This document shows, piece by piece, positions 17,079 through 22,803 of a DNA stretch of 22,803 bases. Position numbers and translations under genes: made by a program. The stretch spans positions 1 through 22,803 of the forward strand of contig PXRQ01000101.1 in NCBI GenBank assembly GCA_003022005.1, given 5' to 3'. Under the pieces are notes generated by a model. It worked only from the letters and a program-made list of their open reading frames with translations. It searched no databases and was not told the origin of the DNA. The number at the start of each line of letters is the position of its first letter. Position 1 is the first letter of the stretch. Source of the stretch: Halobacteriales archaeon QS_5_70_15. GTDB lineage: Archaea; Halobacteriota; Halobacteria; Halobacteriales; Haloarculaceae.

Positions 17079-17098
17079 GGGGCCGAGCGCTCGGCCCC
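17079..17098 (+). terminator. Perfect 20-bp palindrome after sucD (possible terminator)
   Basis: GGGGCCGAGCGCTCGGCCCC is its own reverse complement, 11 bases past the sucD stop. It can form a GC hairpin in the mRNA. There is no following T-run, which archaeal terminators normally need, so it may instead protect or process the 3' end. The rest of the gap to 17440 has short GGGGGCGGCACGG repeats and no credible gene. Confidence 0.4.
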
Positions 17099-17316
17099 CG
17101 ACGGCGAACGACTCACAGCCGACGGAGACCCCCGGACCCGCGTCGCGCCGTTCGACCGGGAACGCGTTCGGGGAGGCGTCCCTCCCGGCGCGAACGAGCC
17201 ACCCGCCAGGGGGAGGAGTGCGGCGAGGAGCGGGGAGAGCGGGACGCGGCCGGGTGTGCTCCGTGGAGCAACGATCCTGCGACGTGACGGGCGCCGAGGT
17301 TCGGCACGGTCGTCGG

Positions 17317-17351
17317 CGGGGGCGGCACGGCCGTGTCCGGGGGCGGCACGG
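17317..17351. repeat. Short direct repeat CGGGGGCGGCACGG, two copies
   Basis: The 14-mer occurs at 17317-17330 and 17338-17351 (period 21). A partial third copy, TTCGGCACGG, lies at 17301-17310. It lies in the otherwise featureless sucD-17440 gap. Its function is unknown. Confidence 0.5.
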
Positions 17352-17439
17352 CGAGGAGGCGAGAGGAGCGACACGGCCGGGAACGTAGGGGCGGACGGAA
17401 GTGACCATCTTCAAGTGTCGATGGGTCGACCGTCCGGAC

Positions 17440-17811
17440 ATGGGAACAGACGGACTCCGCAAGAAGCTCGTGTTCGCCGCCGCCGCGGCGGGAGCGGTAC
17501 TGCTCGTCCTCCGCATCGTCGGGGGCCGGAGCGGCGAGGAAACGGAAGAGGACGGGGACGCCATCGACCGCGTCGAAACCGGTCGCTCCGAGGAGGCGAG
17601 CGGCGGCGGGTCGGTCGAGACGGGCCTCGAGTGCGTCAGTACGGCCGACGATAACGGCGACACGGGGACGGACGGCGTGGCGACCGACGAGACCGACGAC
17701 GAGGACGAGGCGACCGGCGGCCGGTTCGACGGCCTCGACCTGTTCGACTACGTCGCCATCGCCGGCGCGGCGTTCGAGGCCGCGCGCGAGGAGTACCGGG
17801 ACCGGATCTGA
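17440..17811 (+). CDS. Small membrane-anchored acidic protein of unknown function
   Basis: 123 residues from ATG at 17440. A GTG at 17401 would add 13 residues unlike the rest. After a short basic N-terminus (GTDGLRKK) there is one hydrophobic helix, LVFAAAAAGAVLLVLRIVGG (10-29). A long acidic, Gly/Ser/Thr-rich segment follows (about 30-93) with a single Cys in GLECVST. The end is a more ordered amphipathic stretch, FDGLDLFDYVAIAGAAFEAA (about 95-114), then REEYRDRI. This looks like a single-pass anchor with a flexible acidic linker and a small C-terminal helix. No family is recognised. It lies between sucCD and the broken SDR gene, same strand. Confidence 0.65.
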   Translation: MGTDGLRKKLVFAAAAAGAVLLVLRIVGGRSGEETEEDGDAIDRVETGRSEEASGGGSVETGLECVSTADDNGDTGTDGVATDETDDEDEATGGRFDGLDLFDYVAIAGAAFEAAREEYRDRI

Positions 17812-17965
17812 GCCGCGTCCGAGCCGGTACCGGCCCCGGGCCGGTCGATGCGGCGCGGTCCCCCTTGCCTCGGAGCCGGTCGGGCGGGCACACCCCCACC
17901 CGGCCGGGTCCCGTGACGCCATGGCCACCGACAGAGGCTTGTGGTCCCCGCCCGCGGAGTGTCCC

Positions 17966-18774
17966 ATGTCCGACCTGCACACCGCGGAGTTCGGCGTCGA
18001 GGGCGAGGCGGCCATCGTGACAGGTTCGAGCCAGGGTATCGGCCGAAGCATCGCCGAGACGCTGGCCACGGGCGGCGCGGACGTCGTCGTCTGTTCGCGC
18101 TCCCGGGAGCGCGTCGACGAGGTCGCCGAGTCCATCGAGTCGAGCGACGCGCCCGGCCGTGCGCTCGCGGTCGAGTGTAACACGTCCGCGAGCGCGAGCA
18201 GGTGGAGGCGCTCGTCGACGCCACCGTCGAGGAGTTCGGCGGGGTCGACGTCCTCGTGAACAACGCGGGCGGGGAGTTCGTCGCCGCCTTCGAGGACATC
18301 TCGCCGAACGGCTGGAACGCCATCGTCGATCTGAACCTCAACGGGACGTTCCACTGCACGCAGGTCGCGGGCGAGGCGATGCGGGAGGACGACGGCGGCC
18401 GCATCGTCAACATCTCGAGCGTGAACGGGCAGCACGCCGCGCCGGGGGAGAGCCACTACGGCGCCGCGAAGGCGGCGATCATCCGGCTGACGGAGACGCT
18501 CGCGGTCGAGTGGGCCGGGCACGGCATCAGGGTGAACTGCGTCGCCCCGGGGCTCATTCAGACCCCCGGGGTCGCCGAGACCCTCGGCATCGACGCCGAG
18601 GAGATGCCCCCCCGCGAGCAGGTCGACCGCCGCATCGGCTACGGCGAGGACGTCGCCGACGTGGTCCAGTTCCTCGCCTCGCCGGCGGCCGCGTTCGTCA
18701 ACGGCGAGACCTACACCGTCAAGGGGGTCCCGCGGGCGGGCAACTCGATGAGTTCGGATCTCGGGCTGGAGTAG
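17966..18774 (+). pseudogene. Short-chain dehydrogenase/reductase disrupted by a frameshift
   Basis: From ATG at 17966 the first 72 codons encode an SDR N-terminus with cofactor motif TGSSQGIG (19-26). The frame then breaks at GAG TGT AAC AC GTC CGC (18182-18183 extra). Removing the second AC of an ACAC repeat restores a continuous 268-residue SDR: ...VECN|VREREQVEALVD..., NNAGG at 98-102, catalytic serines near 150-151, Y164 and K168 (YGAAK), and an intact C-terminus ending SDLGLE. The total length, 809 bases, is 3n+2, matching a 2-base insertion. No other defect is seen, so the event is recent, or it is a sequencing error. As it stands, translation yields an N-terminal fragment with an Arg/Ser-rich tail. 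The intact enzyme would be an NAD(P)-dependent oxidoreductase of unknown substrate. Confidence 0.85.
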
Positions 18775-18879
18775 GTCCCGCTCCGCGCCCGGATTCGGCG
18801 ACCGGACCGCTCCCGCCGCCTCTTCGGGGTCGGGGGGTGTCGTATCAGGGACCCCGGTCGTGGAGCCGACCCGTCCCGA

Positions 18880-19551
18880 TCACTCCTCGAGACGGAACGA
18901 CTGCCAGCCCGCCCCCTGCCCGGCGAGCCCCGAGACGCGGAGTTCGGGCCCGTGCTCGCCCGTTCGGACCTGGATCCGACTGTCGAACGGTCCCCTGAGC
19001 ATCGCCAGCGTCCGGTCGTCGTGGATCCCGGGATCGACGACGAACAGCCCGAGGCCGTCGACGGCGGCGATCCGACCGGCGAACGCGTGGACGAACCGGA
19101 ACACCGACCGCGGGTCCTCGACGTACATCAGGAGCGTCGAGAGGGAGTCGACGCCGACCCTGATCCCCCCGCCGCCGGAGACGGCCTCCGCGATCTTCGA
19201 GAACCGGATGCCGATCCCCGTCAGGTCGCCGGGGCTGCCGACCCGGGAGGCGGTGACGCCGTCCGGGACGTCGTCGATTTCGGCGCCACACGAAACCAGC
19301 CCGACGTTGTCGGCTCCCCGGAGCCGGTGACGGGTCGACGGACCCGGCTCCTCCGTTGAGACGAGGACGGCGGCTTCGCCCGGACCCCGTTCGGAAACCA
19401 GTATCCGGTCGAGCAGGCGGTCGGTCCCGTCGGCGCCCGCGCCCTCGATCAGGACGTTCGTCCCGGCCCGGACGGGACCGATCGGGAGCGCCGACCCGAA
19501 CTGGAACGAGTGCTCCGTTCGGCCACCCCTCCCGGACGTCGTGGGTGTCAC
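18880..19551 (-). CDS. RecA/KaiC-like family protein with degenerate P-loop
   Basis: 223 residues from a GTG start at 19551, which overlaps the stop of the upstream gene (GTGA). The fold resembles a KaiC/RecA ATPase core: SALPIGPVRAGTNVLIEG (20-37) ends in the P-loop position, a sensor-like AAVLVSTEEPG (60-70), and IRVGVDSLSTLLMY (130-143) at the Walker B position. The P-loop, however, is GAGADGTD (37-44): the Walker lysine is Thr and the following Ser/Thr is Asp, so ATP hydrolysis is unlikely. Haloarchaea have many such RecA-superfamily proteins (HTR-like or DUF7504-type annotations, from memory) next to signalling genes. The coupled pseudo-receiver gene suggests a regulatory partner role. 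Confidence 0.75.
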   Translation of the reverse strand: MTPTTSGRGGRTEHSFQFGSALPIGPVRAGTNVLIEGAGADGTDRLLDRILVSERGPGEAAVLVSTEEPGPSTRHRLRGADNVGLVSCGAEIDDVPDGVTASRVGSPGDLTGIGIRFSKIAEAVSGGGGIRVGVDSLSTLLMYVEDPRSVFRFVHAFAGRIAAVDGLGLFVVDPGIHDDRTLAMLRGPFDSRIQVRTGEHGPELRVSGLAGQGAGWQSFRLEE

Positions 19552-20450
19552 CGCTCCACCTCCGTCCCCGTCCGGGCGGCGAGCCGACGGCGGAGCTCGA
19601 GCTGTTCCATCGCCTCCTCGCCGAACCGGGCCAGCATCGACCGCTCGGACTCGGAGAACGACCGCGGCTCGTCGTCCATCACGCAGAAGGTCCCGACGAC
19701 GCGCCCGTCGGGCGAGACGAGTTCCGTCCCGGCGTAGAACCGGAGTCCCGCGTCCGCGATCGTCTCGTTGGCCGCGAACAGCGGGTCGGCCTCGAGGTCC
19801 TCGATGACCACGACCCCGTCCTCGAGCATCGCGTACGTGCAGACGGTGTCCTCGCGGGGGAGCGGCGTCAGCCCCTCGCCGACCCGTTCGAGCATCACCT
19901 GCTCGTGTTCGAGCATGAGCGTCACGCACGTCAGCGAGGTCCCGAAATGTGCCGCGGCCATGTCCGTGAGCCGGTCGAGGGCTTCCGAGGCGTCGTCGAC
20001 GAGGGGCCGGTAGGTTTCGACCGCCGCGATGCGGCCGGACTCGTCGTCCGGGACCGGGTAGGCGGTGTGGGTCCGCATCCGGACGAGGCTCTCGACGAGC
20101 GAGCGGAGTTCCCGCTCGCTCCCATCGCGGCCACGGGAAACGAACTCGACGACGACCTCCTCGGCCGCCGCGGTGTCCACCTCCTCGTGGGGGGTCGCCG
20201 CGTAGAGCACGCAGGCGGCGTCCGGGCGGTGCTCGCGTATCGCGCTCGCGACGTCCATCCCCGTTCCGTCCGGGAGCGCGTACTCGGAGACGACACAGTC
20301 GACCGGGCTCGATGCGACGGCGGATCGCGCCCCCTCGACGCTCGCCGCCTGGCTGATCTCCATGTCCCCGGAGAGGACCGACGAGAGGACCTCCGCGGTG
20401 TCCGCCCGCCGGTCCGCGTCGCCGTCGACACAGAGAATACTGGCTCGCAT
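19548..20450 (-). CDS. Pseudo-receiver plus GAF domain signalling protein
   Basis: 300 residues from ATG at 20450. Residues 1-125 are a CheY-like domain: ILCVDGDADRR (5-15) and CVVSEYALPDGTG (52-64). The phosphoacceptor position, normally Asp in this S-D-Y context, is E56, and the usual Lys after strand 5 is R106 (FVSRGRDG); T86 remains. The domain is therefore probably not phosphorylated, and Glu may mimic the phosphorylated state. Residues about 145-290 are a GAF domain with HFGTSLTCVTLM, CTYAMLEDGVVVIEDLEADP and GTFCVMDDEPRSFSESE. There is no HTH or kinase domain. The gene overlaps the KaiC-like gene by 4 bases, so the two are co-translated. A GAF ligand is not predictable. Confidence 0.8.
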   Translation of the reverse strand: MRASILCVDGDADRRADTAEVLSSVLSGDMEISQAASVEGARSAVASSPVDCVVSEYALPDGTGMDVASAIREHRPDAACVLYAATPHEEVDTAAAEEVVVEFVSRGRDGSERELRSLVESLVRMRTHTAYPVPDDESGRIAAVETYRPLVDDASEALDRLTDMAAAHFGTSLTCVTLMLEHEQVMLERVGEGLTPLPREDTVCTYAMLEDGVVVIEDLEADPLFAANETIADAGLRFYAGTELVSPDGRVVGTFCVMDDEPRSFSESERSMLARFGEEAMEQLELRRRLAARTGTEVER

Positions 20451-20508
20451 TCGGTTCCCGTCTCCGAGAACCGGTGTCCGGAACAAAAACGCGAGGGTCG
20501 TTTCGTGC

Positions 20509-21441
20509 CTAGAGTCGCTCGAGCCGCGAGAGCCCGTTCCAGATGGCGTCGACCACCCGCGACTCCCCCTCGCCGGTCGCGTCGTCCCATCCCCGGGCCA
20601 GCGCGTCCTCGAGCGTGACCAGAGAGTGGTTCTCGAAGTTGTTCATCCCCCTGAACGCCTCGAGCGCCTCGCGCTCCGCCCCGTCGAACGACTCGCTCGG
20701 CGGCCCGTCGTGGAACCCGAGGTCGGCGAGGGTCGAGAGGACCGCCTCGGCGGTCTCGCCCTCGAGTCGCCGCGTGTCCTCGGGTTCGGCACGCTCGAGG
20801 AGGGTGACGTCGTACAGCTTGAACACCCGCTCGAGCTCATCTATGGGGCGCTCGTGGTCGTCGACGCGGACGTCAACCCACCGGTCGTTGCCGCCGTCGT
20901 AGCCGCCCCCCGGCTTCGCGACGTACATCGCGGCACCCTGCTCGCCGCGGGAGTCACCGCCGGCCTCGTTGCCGGCGTGGAGCGCCGCGAGCAGCCGCTC
21001 GGGGAGGCCGTCTTCAGTCGTCTCGTAGGTCTCGGCCATCGCCCCGAGCGTCTCGCGGTTCTCGAGGATGTTCCCCTGGACGGTGTAGGTCTCGCCCTGG
21101 AGGTCGCCGGCGACCTCGAAGCACTCCTCGCCGGTGAACGCCGCGACGCTCCCGTCCCGACCGACGACGCCGACCTGCCGGGTCTCGGCCTCGTCGTCCG
21201 CCGCGGTGAGCGCCTCGACGGTCTCGGCGGCCGTGTGGCCCTCGCGGAGCAGCTCCAGCCCGTCGGGGCCGTAGGCGACGTTCGCGAACGACTGGGTCGC
21301 GACGGCGCCGGCGTCCGCGCTCGCGAACGGGACCACCGATCCGACGGCGACGAACTTCGACTGGACGGCGACGCCGACCGCTTCGGTCCCGGGGTCGCGG
21401 GCGACGATGGAGAAGGTGCTCGGCCGCGGTCGTGACGGCAT
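20509..21441 (-). CDS. DUF1028 family protein (Ntn-hydrolase-like fold)
   Basis: 310 residues from ATG at 21441 (MPSRPRPSTFSIVARDP). The N-terminal ~210 residues match the DUF1028 pattern: STFSIVARDPGTEAVGVAVQ, FVAVGSVVPFA, AGAVATQSFAN and VGVVGRDGSVAAFTGEEC, followed by TVQGNILEN. The end (about 235-310) is a separate acidic helical region. DUF1028 proteins have an Ntn-hydrolase fold; the activity is not established, though peptide or amide hydrolysis has been suggested. No signal peptide is seen, so it should be cytosolic. It sits 33 bases downstream of the histidine kinase gene, with a weak TATA-like stretch in the gap, so read-through or separate transcription are both possible. Confidence 0.85.
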   Translation of the reverse strand: MPSRPRPSTFSIVARDPGTEAVGVAVQSKFVAVGSVVPFASADAGAVATQSFANVAYGPDGLELLREGHTAAETVEALTAADDEAETRQVGVVGRDGSVAAFTGEECFEVAGDLQGETYTVQGNILENRETLGAMAETYETTEDGLPERLLAALHAGNEAGGDSRGEQGAAMYVAKPGGGYDGGNDRWVDVRVDDHERPIDELERVFKLYDVTLLERAEPEDTRRLEGETAEAVLSTLADLGFHDGPPSESFDGAEREALEAFRGMNNFENHSLVTLEDALARGWDDATGEGESRVVDAIWNGLSRLERL

Positions 21442-21463
21442 ACCGCCACCCTCGGACCGCCCG

Positions 21464-21473
21464 GGCAAAAGCG
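21464..21473 (-). promoter_or_regulatory. Weak TATA-like stretch upstream of the DUF1028 gene
   Basis: The minus strand reads CGCTTTTGCC, 23-32 bases before the ATG at 21441, overlapping the kinase gap and stop region. It may give the DUF1028 gene its own transcript. Confidence 0.35.
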
Positions 21474-21474
21474 T

Positions 21475-22626
21475 TCAGTCGGCCGTCGCGTTCCCGAGGG
21501 AGCCGTCGATGCCCTCGACCCGGTCGACGCCCGTCACCTCGAACCGGGCGCCGCCGGCCTCGGCTTCGGCCGGGCGGACCGTCCAGCCGTGTGCCTCGAC
21601 GATCCGCTCGACGATGGAGAGGCCGAACCCCGTGCCGTCCTCGGCGGTGGTGTGTCCGATCTCGAAGACGCGCTCGCGCTCCCCGGGAGGGATGCCCGGC
21701 CCGTCGTCCTCGACGTAGAAGCCGAACTCGTCGCCCTCGATCGTCCCGACGCGGACCGTGACGCCCTCGCCCCCGCGGTCGACGGCGTCGTCGGACTGGG
21801 TCCGACTGCCCGTGGAGCCGTGCTCCACGCTGTCCTCGCGAGCCCGCGAACGGGGACCCGTCGAACCGTGTTCCACGGCGTCGGCGAACAGGTTCTCGAG
21901 CGCGGTCTGGAGCCGCTCCGGGTCGGCCTCGACGGTCGCGTCCGTGACGACTTCGAGCGTGGCGTCCTCAGTCGGGATCCCCGTCCAGCACCGCTCGGCC
22001 AGCGCCCCGAGCGAGACGGGTTCGGTCCCGCCGATCGCCCGCCCCTCACGGGCGAGCGTGAGCGTGTCCTCGATGAGCGTCTCCATCCGGTCGAGCGCGC
22101 CGGCGACCGTCCCCACCCCTTCGTCGTCGGTCGCGTCCCGGAGGAGCTCGACGCCGCCCTGGGCGACGTTCAGCGGGTTCCGCAGGTCGTGGGAGACGAT
22201 GCTCGCGAACCGCTCGAGCCGCTCGGCCTCGCGCTCGGCCCGCTTGCGGGCCGTGACGTCCCTGGAGTTGACGACGAACCCGTCGATGGGGCTGTCCGGG
22301 GGCGGATTGGTCGCGGTGGAGGACGGCCACATCCACTCCCCGTCCGGCCGCCGGAAGCGGAAGTCGAGCCGCTCGTCCAGGTGATCGGTCTCCCCGACCA
22401 CGGCCCGCATCCGCTCGACGACCGCCTCCCGGTCCTCGGGGTGGACGTACTCCAGGATGTTCTCGCCGACGAGCTCCTCCGCCGGGTAGCCCTTGACCGC
22501 CTCGGAGCTCGGCGACTGCCACCTGACGGTCCCGTCGTGGTCGACCACGGTGATCACGTCGTGGGTCTGTTCGAGGAGGGCCCGGTACAGCTCCCCGTCC
22601 TCGTCCCGACCGGAACCGGGGGACAT
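21475..22626 (-). CDS. PAS-domain sensor histidine kinase
   Basis: 383 residues, no membrane segments, so cytosolic. One PAS domain (about 10-128, with HDVITVVDHDGTVRWQSPS, EYVHPEDRE and VNSRDVTARKRAE) is followed by a HisKA domain with FASIVSHDLRNPL (phosphorylated H146) and a HATPase domain. G1 box is DDGPG (307-311) and G2 is GTGFGL (331-336). The N-box reads ENLFADAVEHG: the invariant Asn that coordinates ATP-Mg is D249. The next ~35 residues repeat the same motif two more times (DSVEHGSTG at 265-273, DAVDRGGEG at 280-288). Start at 22626 is backed by a TATA box. No receiver domain is attached, and the adjacent receiver-like protein lacks its phosphoacceptor, so the partner may be elsewhere. 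Confidence 0.9.
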   Translation of the reverse strand: MSPGSGRDEDGELYRALLEQTHDVITVVDHDGTVRWQSPSSEAVKGYPAEELVGENILEYVHPEDREAVVERMRAVVGETDHLDERLDFRFRRPDGEWMWPSSTATNPPPDSPIDGFVVNSRDVTARKRAEREAERLERFASIVSHDLRNPLNVAQGGVELLRDATDDEGVGTVAGALDRMETLIEDTLTLAREGRAIGGTEPVSLGALAERCWTGIPTEDATLEVVTDATVEADPERLQTALENLFADAVEHGSTGPRSRAREDSVEHGSTGSRTQSDDAVDRGGEGVTVRVGTIEGDEFGFYVEDDGPGIPPGERERVFEIGHTTAEDGTGFGLSIVERIVEAHGWTVRPAEAEAGGARFEVTGVDRVEGIDGSLGNATAD

Positions 22627-22647
22627 GTCCTTCGCTCGCCGGCCCCC

Positions 22648-22655
22648 TATATTAA
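22648..22655 (-). promoter_or_regulatory. TATA box of the histidine kinase gene
   Basis: The minus strand reads TTAATATA, 22-29 bases before the ATG at 22626. It is a strong AT-rich element and could drive the whole 22626-18880 gene row. Confidence 0.6.
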
Positions 22656-22712
22656 CTGTTGGCCGACACGAGCGGCTCGAAACGGGCGGTCGGTCCGTCC
22701 GATATGACCGTG

Positions 22713-22803
22713 TCAGCCGTCGGTCGACTTCCGTCCGGCGAGCGGCTGGCGACCCGCGAGCTCGCAGTCGAACCCCGGGTGTTCGACGAGGGGGTGGACG
22801 AGG
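22713..22803 (-). CDS. Possible C-terminal end of a gene cut by the right edge
   Basis: On the minus strand a frame is open from the edge to TGA at 22713-22715 (29 codons), reading LVHPLVEHPGFDCELAGR and ending KSTDG. Its third codon positions are almost all G or C (26 of 29 by hand count), as in real genes here. On the plus strand an ATG at 22704 opens an alternative frame (MTVSAVGRLPSGERLATREL...) with a slightly weaker bias. Too little is visible to name a family or to exclude the plus-strand choice. Confidence 0.35.
   Translation of the reverse strand, partial: LVHPLVEHPGFDCELAGRQPLAGRKSTDG

Noticed and set aside
17113..18522. 469-codon minus-strand frame opposite the membrane protein and broken SDR
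   Set aside because: It is antisense to clear SDR coding sequence and shows no domain; long antisense frames are common at this GC content.
18202..18774. Treating the second half of the broken SDR as an independent gene starting at GTG 18202
   Set aside because: It would lack the NAD(P)-binding glycine motif that lies in the first half. The two halves join perfectly if two bases are removed.

Overview
This window is a piece of a haloarchaeal (class Halobacteria) genome. The evidence is very high GC, near-exclusive use of G/C at third codon positions, acidic Asp/Glu-rich proteins, TATA-like elements about 22-35 bases upstream of start codons with no Shine-Dalgarno sequence (mostly leaderless transcripts), and archaeal marker proteins: Rad50/Mre11, a PAN proteasomal ATPase, and a propionyl/acetyl-CoA carboxylase with the small PccX-type subunit. 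I do not assign a genus.

Layout, left to right. (1) 1-2336, minus strand: mre11-rad50 DNA repair operon, with a 4-base overlap and rad50 cut by the left edge. (2) 2554-3720, minus: a SAM methyltransferase and a small winged-helix regulator. (3) 3909-5123, plus: PAN ATPase. (4) 5184-6791, minus: fatty-acid-type acyl-CoA ligase, divergent from a small 68-residue gene at 6905-7111. (5) 7197-10966, minus: acyl-CoA carboxylase operon pccB-pccX-pccA, with a perfect inverted repeat before pccB and another in the pccX-pccA gap. (6) 11272-12510, minus: a single-domain response regulator and an intact SDR. (7) 12511-13203: an unusual non-genic stretch with a long inverted repeat, a GCGAG-rich patch and an AT-rich remnant of a two-helix membrane protein. 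(8) 13204-14157, minus: quinone oxidoreductase-like reductase, divergent over a tandem repeat from (9) 14359-15054, plus: a glycerophosphodiesterase-fold protein that has lost its catalytic residues. (10) 15051-17068, plus: sucCD. (11) 17440-17811, plus: small membrane-anchored acidic protein. (12) 17966-18774, plus: an SDR gene broken by a 2-base (AC) duplication. (13) 18880-22626, minus: four signalling-type genes in a row (PAS histidine kinase, DUF1028 Ntn-hydrolase-like protein, pseudo-receiver-GAF protein, KaiC-like protein without a P-loop lysine). A possible gene end touches the right edge.

How the genes fit together. Acyl-CoA ligase, acyl-CoA carboxylase and succinyl-CoA synthetase are consistent with fatty-acid or propionate breakdown through methylmalonyl-CoA to succinyl-CoA and the TCA cycle; that the three loci work as one pathway is inference. 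The most unusual features are the catalytically stripped GDPD protein, the 12.6-13.2 kb scar region, the frameshifted SDR, and the 18.9-22.6 kb signalling cluster, in which three of the four proteins carry substitutions at residues that normally define their activity.
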